Below are positions 54,505-63,300 of a stretch of 64,000 bases of DNA, one piece after another. Source of the stretch: Kaistella treverensis (GTDB lineage Bacteria > Bacteroidota > Bacteroidia > Flavobacteriales > Weeksellaceae); assembly GCF_900114045.1 (NCBI RefSeq), contig NZ_FORQ01000001.1:744001-808000 (forward strand). The letters run 5' to 3'. The translations under genes and the position numbers were made by a program. The notes below the pieces were generated by a model. That model worked only from the letters and a program-made list of their open reading frames with translations. It made no database searches and was not told where the DNA came from. Positions within the stretch are counted from its first letter, which is position 1; each line of letters opens with the position of its first letter.

Positions 54505-54522
54505 ATTGATTTTTAATTGAAA

Positions 54523-54530
54523 CAAATTTA
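54523..54530 (-). promoter_or_regulatory. -7 box of the proline dehydrogenase gene
   Basis: Reverse strand TAAATTTG, 18 bases before the ATG at 54504. Divergent to the aroB box at 54567. Confidence 0.45.
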
Positions 54531-54566
54531 ACAATACTCGGTGAATTGCTAAACTAAATTAAAGTT

Positions 54567-54574
54567 TAATTTTG
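54567..54574 (+). promoter_or_regulatory. -7 box of aroB
   Basis: TAATTTTG, 19 bases before the aroB ATG; no clear -33. Confidence 0.45.
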
Positions 54575-54593
54575 TGATAAAATTCAGGTAAAA

Positions 54594-55634
54594 ATGATTT
54601 CTATTTTAGACGAAAATTTCACTCAGCTAAACACTTTTATTCAGAAATTAAATCCAACGCAGCTTTTGATTTTGGTGGACGAAAATACACACGAATTTTG
54701 CCTGCCGATTCTGTTGGGAAACCTTGAGACCGAAATTCCGTTCGAAATCATTGAAATCGAAGCCGGCGAAGAAATGAAAACGCTGGAAACCGCCGCCCAG
54801 CTGTGGGAAATCCTGACGGAATTTAAAACCGACCGCAAAGCGCTAATGATTAATCTCGGCGGCGGCGTAATTACCGATATGGGCGGTTTTGTGGCTTCAA
54901 CGTACAAAAGAGGAATCAAATTTATCAATATCCCAACGACGCTTTTGGGAATGTGCGATGCTTCGATCGGCGGTAAAACCGGTATCGATCATCAGTTTTT
55001 AAAAAATATCATCGGAACTTTTGCAGAGCGGGAAGAAATTTTTGTCTATCCTGATTTTCTGAAAACTTTACCTTTTGCGCAATTGTGCAGCGGTTTTGCG
55101 GAAATGCTAAAACATGGTTTGATAGCAGATAAAAAGCATTGGCAGGATCTGAAAAATTTGCCCGAATTGCAGCCAGAAAATATTTTCCCTTTTATTGAAA
55201 CATCGATGAAGATTAAGGAAAATGTAGTTCAGCAAGATTTTCGCGAAGAGAATATCCGCAAAACCTTAAACTTCGGTCATACCATCGGCCACGCGCTGGA
55301 AAGTCTTTTCCTGAAAAACAGCACGCCAATTCTTCACGGCGAAGCGGTAGCGCTTGGAATGATCTGCGAAACGCAGCTTTCTTTTCTTCAAAACCTTTTA
55401 TCTGCAGAAGAAACCGAAGAAATTATAGCTGGAATTCTGAAGTTTTTCCCAATAATTTCAATTGCGCAGTTTACTGACAACGAAATTGTGGATTTAATGA
55501 AGAATGACAAAAAAAATGCTGCTGGAAGCATTAAATTTTCATTAGTAACTTCGATCGGGAAATCCACTTTTGACGTGTCGGTTTTGCCGGAAAATATTCT
55601 CCAAGCTTTGAATTTTTATAAAAATTTGGGCTAA
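54594..55634 (+). CDS. aroB: 3-Dehydroquinate synthase
   Basis: NAD- and metal-dependent cyclisation of DAHP in the shikimate pathway, 346 residues. NAD-binding GGGVITDMGGFVASTYKRGI, metal ligands in SGFAEMLKHGLI (Glu) and TLNFGHTIGHALES (His) and LHGEAVALGM (His), and the DKKNAAGSIKF loop near the end. Full length. Starts AAAAATGATT shortly after its promoter box. Confidence 0.96.
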   Translation: MISILDENFTQLNTFIQKLNPTQLLILVDENTHEFCLPILLGNLETEIPFEIIEIEAGEEMKTLETAAQLWEILTEFKTDRKALMINLGGGVITDMGGFVASTYKRGIKFINIPTTLLGMCDASIGGKTGIDHQFLKNIIGTFAEREEIFVYPDFLKTLPFAQLCSGFAEMLKHGLIADKKHWQDLKNLPELQPENIFPFIETSMKIKENVVQQDFREENIRKTLNFGHTIGHALESLFLKNSTPILHGEAVALGMICETQLSFLQNLLSAEETEEIIAGILKFFPIISIAQFTDNEIVDLMKNDKKNAAGSIKFSLVTSIGKSTFDVSVLPENILQALNFYKNLG

Positions 55635-55700
55635 AAAGCAGCAAATTTTTCATTTAGATAACATCAATTACCAGTCCCGGAAATGTTAAAATTACATCTA

Positions 55701-55725
55701 TAAGTATTTGAATATCAAATACTTA
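55701..55725. promoter_or_regulatory. Perfect palindrome upstream of the beta-barrel gene promoter
   Basis: TAAGTATTTG-AATAT-CAAATACTTA: ten-base arms, five-base spacer. It ends six bases before the -33 element at 55731, a position suited to an activator or repressor dimer. No T run, so not an obvious terminator of aroB. Confidence 0.6.
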
Positions 55726-55730
55726 CATAA

Positions 55731-55759
55731 TTGTTATTTTAAACATACGTTTAATTTTG
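55731..55759 (+). promoter_or_regulatory. Promoter of the beta-barrel protein gene
   Basis: TTG (55731-55733), 18-nt spacer, TAATTTTG (55752-55759): both parts of the Bacteroidota consensus. It would give a leader of about 165 nt. An alternative sigma-54-like site lies just downstream (see findings). Confidence 0.6.
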
Positions 55760-55930
55760 AAGGAAATTTGCAATTTTTGGCACAGCGTTTGTCAATACTC
55801 TGGCGTAAAACAATTTAAAAAAATGAAATGGTGATGAAGATTTTTAAGCAGAAAAATTTTAAACTTTTTAAAATTTAAAACTAAAATCTTTATTATCAAA
55901 ATCAAAAAATTAATTCGAAAATTTAAGATT

Positions 55931-56554
55931 ATGAAAAAGTTATTTTTAAGTGCAGCAGTAGTAGTTAGTTCATTAACATTTGCACAACAATTTGGTATTA
56001 AAGCGGGTATGAACGTTTCATCTTTATCAAAAGATGCTGACTTAAGTGACCAGGGATCAAAAATAGGCTATAACGCAGGTATTTTTATGAATGCGCCAAT
56101 TGCAGAAAATTTCAGCATTCAGCCGGAGTTAATTTATAACAACTTGGGATCTAAAGTTACTGTAAATGAATTTGATGTGAATAACACAACTTACAGAACA
56201 GAGTACGCAAGACATTTAGATTATGTTGCATTACCAGTAATGTTCCAGTATAACGCAACTCCATCATTCTATCTAGAAGCTGGTCCGGAATTCGGATTAT
56301 TAGTTAGCGCGAGAGATAAGAGAAAAAATACTGAAAATGGTACAACTCAAAACAGTGTGAAAAGCGAGTTAGACAAAGATAATTTCAACTCATTTAACGC
56401 AGGTATTGGTTTAGGTGCCGGGTATTATTTCACTCCGCAAGTAGGTTTAACTGCGAGATATGTTGCAGGTTTAACAGACATTATGAAAGACAGAGCAAGT
56501 GGTGACGCTGTGAAAAACAACGTATTCCAAGTAGGTTTGGCTTACAAGTTCTAA
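55931..56554 (+). CDS. Outer membrane beta-barrel protein
   Basis: A 207-residue protein with a signal peptide (MKKLFLSAAVVVSSLTFAQ) and a barrel of amphipathic strands beginning QFGIKAGMNVSSLS and ending NVFQVGLAYKF, with the terminal aromatic residue typical of outer-membrane insertion. A PEL-type segment (ENFSIQPELIYNNLGSKV) and LEAGPEFGLLVSARDK match the porin/PorT-like beta-barrel family. Codons favour those of highly expressed genes (AAC, GGT, GCA). The long regulated-looking upstream region suggests controlled, abundant expression. Function unknown. Confidence 0.82.
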   Translation: MKKLFLSAAVVVSSLTFAQQFGIKAGMNVSSLSKDADLSDQGSKIGYNAGIFMNAPIAENFSIQPELIYNNLGSKVTVNEFDVNNTTYRTEYARHLDYVALPVMFQYNATPSFYLEAGPEFGLLVSARDKRKNTENGTTQNSVKSELDKDNFNSFNAGIGLGAGYYFTPQVGLTARYVAGLTDIMKDRASGDAVKNNVFQVGLAYKF

Positions 56555-56581
56555 GAAAAAACACTCCATATATATCAAAGA

Positions 56582-56608
56582 AAAGGTTGGAAATAATTTC
56601 CAACCTTT
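56582..56608 (+). terminator. Bidirectional terminator between the beta-barrel gene and purF
   Basis: AAAGGTTGGAAAT / ATTTCCAACCTTT stem with a one-base loop (A), serving the convergent genes. Confidence 0.82.
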
Positions 56609-56615
56609 CTGCATT

Positions 56616-58106
56616 TTATTCGTCTGTATAATCAGGAACCGGGCCTGCCGGAACCGGATAAACTTCGGTAAAGCAACCAAAACAATGGTTAGAGCTACCC
56701 AAAATTATTTTTAGATTCTCCATGCTCAAAAATTCCAGCGTATCAACGCCTAAATACTGTCGCAATTCTTCTACACTCATATTGGCTGAAATCAAATCGT
56801 CTTTCGAAGGTGTATCAATTCCCAAATAACATGGGGCTATAATCGGTGGTGAAACGCTTCGGAAATGAATCTCTTTTACCCCTGCTTCTTTCAGAATTTT
56901 AACCAAACGTTTGGAAGTCGTGCCACGAACGATTGAATCATCAATTATGACGACGCGTTTGCCTTTAATTTCAGAAATAATTGGATTTAATTTCAGGTTA
57001 ACAATCCGCTCGCGCATTTCCTGCGTGGGAACGATAAAGCTTCTGCCGATGTACCGGTTTTTAATCAATACCGGACGGAATGGAATTCCCGATGCGATTG
57101 AAAAACCGATTGCCGCAGGAACACCGGAATCCGGTACGCCGATGACAATATCTGCCTCAACCGGTGCCTGTTCCCAAATTTTAGCTCCGGATCTTTCCCG
57201 GATTTCGTGAACATTAATACCTTCCATTACCGAATCGGGTCGCGCAAAATAAATATATTCAAAAGCGCAGATTCTTTTTTCGCAGTTTTCCTTCACCAAA
57301 AAGCTGTGCAAACCGGTTTCGTTTTCGTTGGTATACACAATTTCTCCCGGTAAAATATCTCTCACGTACTGCGCTCCGACGGCGTCTAAAGCTACAGATT
57401 CAGAAGCTACAACATAAGTTTTCTCATCAATTGCACCTAAAACCAGCGGGCGAATCCCGTGAAAATCACGGAAAGCAAAAAACTTATTCCGTGTCATACC
57501 GACAACGGAATAAGCGCCTTCAATTTTTTCCATTGTGGTTTTAATTGCTGCACGTAAACCTAAATCCAGGTTTTTCTGGATTAATCTTAAAATAACTTCG
57601 GAATCGGAAGTCGCCTTGAAAACAACACCTTCAGCTTCCAGTTCTTTTTTCAGCTCGTAAGCATTGGTGAGATTACCGTTGTGCGCAATAGAAAGAATAA
57701 TCTGATCATATTCGTTTTTGGCGAAAAATGGCTGAAAATTATATTTCTTTTTGTCGCCGGCGGTCGTATATCTGGTGTGCCCGATGGCAGAATTTCCCAT
57801 AAAAGTTTCCGGGTGGCGGATGTCTTTGTAGACATCGAGCACCAAACCTTCGTCTTTAATATTGAAAATTTTGCCGTGATTCATCACAGAAATTCCGCAC
57901 GCTTCCTGACCGCGGTGTTGCAGCGCGAAAAGCCCAAACTGCGAAAGCGAAAAAGTATCGACATCATTATCGGAATAAAGCCCGAAAATTCCGCATTCCT
58001 CCTGCGGAGCATCGAACGGATCTTCTTTTTTTAAGATATTCCGCTCGTAGACATGGTCTTTAAAATGGTTTAAATAATCTTCTCTGTGCTGGTGTATATC
58101 TTTCAT
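56616..58106 (-). CDS. purF: Amidophosphoribosyltransferase
   Basis: First step of purine synthesis, making phosphoribosylamine from PRPP and glutamine. ATG 58106 gives 496 residues; a longer frame upstream runs into a hairpin repeat. The nucleophile Cys in EECGIFGLYSDND lies after a ~37-residue leader that would need removal. The glutaminase domain has HRGQEACG and HNGNLTNAYEL, and the PRPP loop is VVIIDDSIVRGTTS. It is separated from purC by 48 nt carrying the hairpin repeat. Confidence 0.96.
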   Translation of the reverse strand: MKDIHQHREDYLNHFKDHVYERNILKKEDPFDAPQEECGIFGLYSDNDVDTFSLSQFGLFALQHRGQEACGISVMNHGKIFNIKDEGLVLDVYKDIRHPETFMGNSAIGHTRYTTAGDKKKYNFQPFFAKNEYDQIILSIAHNGNLTNAYELKKELEAEGVVFKATSDSEVILRLIQKNLDLGLRAAIKTTMEKIEGAYSVVGMTRNKFFAFRDFHGIRPLVLGAIDEKTYVVASESVALDAVGAQYVRDILPGEIVYTNENETGLHSFLVKENCEKRICAFEYIYFARPDSVMEGINVHEIRERSGAKIWEQAPVEADIVIGVPDSGVPAAIGFSIASGIPFRPVLIKNRYIGRSFIVPTQEMRERIVNLKLNPIISEIKGKRVVIIDDSIVRGTTSKRLVKILKEAGVKEIHFRSVSPPIIAPCYLGIDTPSKDDLISANMSVEELRQYLGVDTLEFLSMENLKIILGSSNHCFGCFTEVYPVPAGPVPDYTDE

Positions 58107-58112
58107 TTTTGT

Positions 58113-58149
58113 CCTCACCCCAACCCTCTCCACTGGAGAGGGAGTAAGG
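58113..58149. repeat. Short GC-rich hairpin repeat between purC and purF
   Basis: CCTCACCCCAACCCTCTCC, loop ACT, GGAGAGGGAGTAAGG: an eight-base perfect core stem with a longer imperfect one. GC content is unlike its surroundings, and the style resembles dispersed ctcacccc...ggagaggg intergenic repeats known from many bacteria. It could influence purC/purF transcript balance. Confidence 0.65.
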
Positions 58150-58154
58150 TATTT

Positions 58155-58874
58155 TTATTTGTTAAGAACTTTTTTTAATCGTTCGTAAATTTCCACATAG
58201 GCTTCGGTAACTTCACCCAGATCGCGTCTGAAACGGTCTTTATCCAGTTTTTTCATGGTGTCCTTGTCCCAAAGTCTGCAAGTATCGGGAGAAATTTCGT
58301 CGGCTAAAATTATTTTGCCGGAGGAATCTTTCCCTAATTCAATCTTGAAATCGACCAAAATAATATTCATTCCATCAAAAAGTTCAATCAGAATATCATT
58401 GATATCAGAGGTCAATTCATACATTTCATCAAGTTCTTCATAAGTGGCAGCACCTAGAAAAACCGCGTGGTGATCATTAATCAGCGGATCACCGAGCTCA
58501 TCTTTTTTATAGCAGATATCAAAAATGGTAACCGGCGATTTGATGCCTTCAGCAACGCCAAGACGCTGCGCCATGCTTCCGGCAGAATAATTACGCACCA
58601 CCATTTCCAAAGGAATGATGTGCACTTTTTTCACCAGCTGTTCTCTTTCATCAATTTTCCGGATGAAATGCGTAGGAATTCCTTTTTTGTTGAGGTATTC
58701 GAAAATCAATGTCGTTATGGCATTGTTCATTTCACCTTTAAGGTCCACATTTCCTTTTTTCTGTGCATTGAAAGCGGTGGCATCATCTTTAAAACGAACA
58801 ATTACCTCGTTGGGATTATCTGTTTCAAAAACCTGCTTTGCCTTTCCTTCATAAAGCATTGCTCCTTTTGTCAT
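58155..58874 (-). CDS. purC: SAICAR synthetase
   Basis: Phosphoribosylaminoimidazole-succinocarboxamide synthase joining CAIR and aspartate with ATP, 239 residues. Signatures: [12 protein letters not shown] with the nucleotide loop, [34 protein letters not shown] and [32 protein letters not shown] start at the second Met (MLYEGK) is possible. Follows the DUF3307 gene by 28 nt. Confidence 0.97.
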   Translation of the reverse strand: MTKGAMLYEGKAKQVFETDNPNEVIVRFKDDATAFNAQKKGNVDLKGEMNNAITTLIFEYLNKKGIPTHFIRKIDEREQLVKKVHIIPLEMVVRNYSAGSMAQRLGVAEGIKSPVTIFDICYKKDELGDPLINDHHAVFLGAATYEELDEMYELTSDINDILIELFDGMNIILVDFKIELGKDSSGKIILADEISPDTCRLWDKDTMKKLDKDRFRRDLGEVTEAYVEIYERLKKVLNK

Positions 58875-58902
58875 TTTTACTTTTTATTAGATTTTATTTT
58901 TT

Positions 58903-59604
58903 TTAAATTTTAACCCATATACCCGTTAAAATTGCTATTCCGAAACTTAACAAGGTTCCAATCAGCACATATTCGGTGAGTTTTCTCTGTTTTGCTTCTG
59001 CCAAATCGCTGAATCTGAAGACTGATTTCGCCGCGATCATAAAACCGACGCCTTCCCAATGATCCACAAGAATAAAAACAAAAACGAGCAGTCTTTCTAA
59101 AATTCCGATGTATTTTCCGGCGTTCACCAGCGATTCCGTCTGTAATTTGCTGTGCTCCACCGGTACCGGCGTCCAAATGGAAATGATGGTTTTTATAAAT
59201 ATTGAAGCTGGTACGGTGAGAAAAATTATCGCCGTTATTAAGCCCAAATTTCGGGAATTTATAAAGTCTTCCCATCTAAAAAACGGAAAATAAGTAATGG
59301 ATAATATCGCAATTACCAAAATATGCGCGGCCTGATCGATAAAAAACCAGTTTCTTTTGGTTTTTGAATTTTGAAACTGAAGTTTTGCCCAATCGATAAG
59401 CAAATGCGAAACACCGATAATTAAAGCAATCCACCATAAATCCCTATCCCAGAGCAAAATATAAGTGAGAAAGGCGTGTATAATTACGTGGAGGTAAAGA
59501 TAAATGCTTTGCCCTTTTTTCCGTTCTTTATCGGCTACCCAAGAATTGGGCTGAAGAATAAAATCTCCTATTAAATGTGCCAATATGAGGGGAATAAAAA
59601 TCAT
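58903..59604 (-). CDS. DUF3307 membrane protein with four His/Asp pairs
   Basis: A 233-residue multi-TM protein (about six segments). In the first 95 residues, four charged pairs spaced i,i+4 fall on successive hydrophobic helices: H10/D14 (AHLIGDF), H39/H43 (HVIIH), H67/D71 (SHLLIDWAK) and D90/H94 (DQAAH). This would fit a metal site inside the membrane. The C-terminal third is HWEGVGFMIAAKSVFRFSDL with a final helix. The family has no known function. The stop of satD immediately precedes its start codon, so the two are translated together. Confidence 0.78.
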   Translation of the reverse strand: MIFIPLILAHLIGDFILQPNSWVADKERKKGQSIYLYLHVIIHAFLTYILLWDRDLWWIALIIGVSHLLIDWAKLQFQNSKTKRNWFFIDQAAHILVIAILSITYFPFFRWEDFINSRNLGLITAIIFLTVPASIFIKTIISIWTPVPVEHSKLQTESLVNAGKYIGILERLLVFVFILVDHWEGVGFMIAAKSVFRFSDLAEAKQRKLTEYVLIGTLLSFGIAILTGIWVKI

Positions 59605-60210
59605 TTATAGTTCGGCGATTTTCTTTCGAAAGAATTGGTCGGTTTCCTGTAGCAAATCGAAGTTCGCCCTTTTAAGCCGCTGGCTGACTGATGATTGCGT
59701 GATATTCAGCGCTTTGGCGAGTTCGTCCTGTGTAAGCGCGGGATTCACTAAAAGTTGATGGATGATTTCTGCGGTTGCGGCTGTCCAGTTGTCAAAATCG
59801 ATTGCCGCCCATTTGAACAAAATATTCAGATCGCGGTTAACTTTGTCGTTTTCGGTTTGTATTGCGAGTGTTTTTCCCTGCGATTTTATTTCCGTGAGCA
59901 ACCTTCCGGAATTTACATACGCAGAACCGTTGGATTCTGTAATTTTTTCAGAAAGAAAAACCTCATTTCCAATACCGATTGCAAGGCGGACATCCAGATT
60001 TTCAAAAGTTCTGATGAGTGATTTTAGCAATAGTGCTTTGCGGAAAACTTCGTCCACGCTGCATTTCAGCTGAAATTCATCGCCGCGGTAAATTTCCCAA
60101 TTTTCGGGGCTTTCGGACCAGCTTGCCATCAAATCTTTCAGTTTGGGCAGCCAAAGTTCCGAATCGGACATTTGGGAATTAATGATGTCACCGGTAATAA
60201 TTGCAATCAT
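59605..60210 (-). CDS. SatD-family protein: cyclase-like domain plus helix-turn-helix
   Basis: A 201-residue protein matching the SatD family, named after an acid-tolerance operon of Streptococcus mutans and of unknown biochemistry. The N-terminal ~135 residues read like a class III nucleotidyl cyclase / GGDEF-type fold: ITGDIINS with D8, YRGDEFQL with D44 (the two expected metal Asp), then VRLAIGIGNE and NGSAYVNSGRLL. The C-terminal part is a helix-turn-helix, LTQDELAKALNITQSSVSQRLKRANFDLL (about 160-188). It should bind nucleotide and DNA; catalysis is uncertain. Four identical operators lie upstream. Confidence 0.78.
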   Translation of the reverse strand: MIAIITGDIINSQMSDSELWLPKLKDLMASWSESPENWEIYRGDEFQLKCSVDEVFRKALLLKSLIRTFENLDVRLAIGIGNEVFLSEKITESNGSAYVNSGRLLTEIKSQGKTLAIQTENDKVNRDLNILFKWAAIDFDNWTAATAEIIHQLLVNPALTQDELAKALNITQSSVSQRLKRANFDLLQETDQFFRKKIAEL

Positions 60211-60214
60211 AAGA

Positions 60215-60222
60215 CAAATATA
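60215..60222 (-). promoter_or_regulatory. Probable -7 box of satD, overlapping operator copy 1
   Basis: Reverse strand TATATTTG, five bases before the satD ATG at 60210. It overlaps the first operator (60219-60239), so a bound regulator would block it. No clear -33. Confidence 0.5.
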
Positions 60223-60343
60223 AGCAATTCTCCTAATAAACTGAAAATATAAGGTTTTTACCTAATAATTTTTAACTGGATGAGCTTTTAAAATATAAGC
60301 TAAATTACTAATAAATTGTAATTATAAGCAAAATAACTAATAA
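60219..60343. promoter_or_regulatory. Array of four operator-like repeats upstream of satD
   Basis: Four exact copies of TATAAG-N8-CTAATAA: 60219-60239, 60248-60268, 60294-60314 and 60323-60343. The outer hexamers TATAAG and CTAATA are near-inverted (TATWAG against its complement), so each copy is a pseudo-palindrome for a dimer. Starts are spaced 29, 46 and 29 bp. They fill the purL-satD gap and do not appear elsewhere in the window by eye. Copy 1 overlaps the satD -7 box. Most likely bound by SatD's helix-turn-helix or another local regulator. Confidence 0.8.
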
Positions 60344-60354
60344 CAAAATTAAAA

Positions 60355-63300
60355 CTATTTAAAATATTCCACCCCATTTTTAAAAATGTTGTGGTAATTG
60401 GCACTCGGAATATTTTTCATCAATCCTTCAGAAAAACGCTCCGGATGCCCCATTCTACCAAAAATTTTGCCCGATTTAGAGGTAATTCCTTCAATTCCGA
60501 AAAGCGAATTATTTGGATTAAACGGCATACCATGCGCAATATTTTCCGCATGATCGATATATTGTGTAGCAATCTGGCCATTTTCATACAATTCTCTAAT
60601 CACCGCTTCCGAAGCCATAAAGCGTCCTTCACCATGCGAAATCGGAATGGTAAAAACCTGATCTTTCATGCCCTTCAACCACGGTGAATCATCATTAGTT
60701 ACTCTCACATCCACCATTTGCGAAATATGGCGACCGATTGCGTTGTGTGCTAAAGTTGGTGAATCGGCATTTAAATCCCTGATTTCACCATACGGCAGCA
60801 AACCGGATTTCACCAAAGCCTGAAAACCGTTACAAATCCCGAGAATCATTCCGTCGCGTTCCAATAATTGGTGTACGGCATTTTTCATCTTCTCGTTTTT
60901 CAAAACATTTACGATGAATTTCGCTGAGCCGTCCGGTTCATCACCCGCAGAAAAACCGCCCGACAAAACCAAAATCTGTGCTTGATTAATTTCCGAAATC
61001 CACGCCTCCAAACTTTCATTTAAAAGCTGGTGATTAAGATTAATTAGGGGCAAAGATGAAACCTCCGCACCTTCTTTTCTGAAAGCATTTTGAGTTTCGT
61101 ATTCACAATTTGTTCCCGGAAAAATAGGTGCAAAAACTTTCGGTGCAGCTAAATTGTGTTTTAAAATATGAATCGTTCTCGACTGAACAGAATTTAGTTT
61201 CTCTTCAATTTCAACTACAAGTTTTCCTTTTTCTGTAGTCGGAAAAAGTTCTTCAAAAGTTCCGGTCCAAACCTCAAGTAATTTATTGATATTAAAACTT
61301 AAACTATTGATTATCAAATTTTCATTATTTGAAACTTCACCAATAACTTTAAGTAAATCACTTTGTAAATTTTCAGAACTTTCTATGATTAGACTGCCAA
61401 TATTTTTGGTTAAAAGTAATTCCTCAGCAACATTCATTTCAGCTCCAAGATGGTTTCCAAAACTCATTTTTGCTAAAGCCACCGCAACTCCACCTTCCTT
61501 AACCGTCTTTACCGAAACGATTTTTTTCGACTTAATATTTTCAAAAATAAAATCGAAAATCTGTTTTAAATCCCCATAATTCGGCATACCATTTTCCTGC
61601 GGCATATGCTGAAATAAATACAGTTTGTTACCCGCTTTTTTGAACTCCGGCGAGATGATATTTTTCTTGTCACCATTTGCACACGCAAACGAAATCAAAG
61701 TTGGCGGCACATGAATATCCTGAAAACTTCCACTCATCGAATCTTTTCCACCGATTGCAGCCAGTTCAAAATTCATCTGCGCATCATAAGCTCCAAGCAA
61801 CGATGCCAACGGTTTACCCCACTTTTCCGGGTTATTTCCGAGTTTCTCGAAATATTCCTGAAAGCTTAATCTAATATTTTTATAATCGCCGCCCATGGCC
61901 ACAATTTTAGCAACACTTTCTACCACGGCATTTGCAGCGCCCACCAAAGAATTTTGTGCGGAAATATCAGCATCAAAACCCCAGCTTGCCAGCGACACGG
62001 TTTCTACGTTTTTCGCATTTAAAACCGGCAAAGTTTGCACGCTTCCTTCCATTTCGGTCAGCTGATGCATTCCGCCAAACGGCATCGCAACGGTTGTTCC
62101 GCCCACAGAAGCATCGAACATTTCCGCCAAACCTTTTTGCGAAGCCACATTTTTGCCTGAAAGTATTTTAAAGAAATTTGCCTCATTAAAGGCCAAATTT
62201 TTATTTTCAACCGGTTTCAAATGCGAAACTTCAGCATGTTGTCTTTTCGCGCAGCCGTTGGTATCTAAAAATTTCCTGCTTAAATCAACAATTTTTTGGT
62301 TTTGCCAAAACATCTGCATCCTGCCAGAATCGGTTACTTTTGCAACTTCAACTGCTTTAATATTTTCTTTTTCACAAAAACTGATGAACTTTTCTTTGTC
62401 GGCAGCTTCAATGACGACCGCCATTCGCTCCTGAGATTCCGAAATAGCGAGTTCAGTTCCGTTTAAACCTTCATATTTTAAAGGCAGAATATCAAGGTTA
62501 ATTTCCAGTGAATCAGCAATTTCACCAATTGCCACGGACACACCGCCTGCACCAAAATCATTCGATTTTTTAATTAATCCGGTTACTTCCGGATTTCGAA
62601 AAAGTCTTTGAATTTTTCTTTCTTCAACCGCATTTCCTTTCTGAACTTCGGTTGACAAGGTGTGAATCGACGTTTCGTCCTGAACTTTAGAACTTCCGCT
62701 CGCGCCGCCCACGCCGTCTCTTCCGGTTGCACCACCAAGCAAAATTACGAGATCACCGCATTTTGGTTCTTCTCTTTTCACCCAGTCTTTTTTCACCGCA
62801 CCCACGACAAAACCAACTTCCATTCTTTTTGCTTTATAGCCGTAGTGGTAAATTTCATTAACCAAAGTTGTGGCTAAACCAATCTGGTTTCCGTAGGAAG
62901 AATAGCCGTTTGCGGCCTGTTTCGTGATTGTTCTTTGCGGAAGTTTTCCGGGTAAAGTTTCAGAAATCGGTTCCAAAACATCAGCTGCGCCGGAAAGACG
63001 CATCGCTTGATAAACGAAGGCACGGCCGGACAACGGATCGCGGATGGCGCCGCCCAAACACGTGGAAGCACCACCAAAAGGCTCAATTTCAGTCGGATGA
63101 TTATGTGTTTCGTTTTTAAAAAGCAAATACCACGGTTCTTTTTTACCGTCGAATTTAGCCTCGATTTCAATGGTGCACGCATTTATCTCCTCAGAAACGA
63201 CCAGATTTTCCAGTTTTCCTGTCTTACGGAAATAGCGCGCGCAAACGGTCGCCAAATCCATTAATGAAATCGGTTTTGCTTCCCGACCTAAAAATTTTCT

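Noticed and set aside
53866-54516. 216-residue plus-strand frame
   Set aside because: Antisense to the well-supported proline dehydrogenase gene; shadow of its codon pattern.
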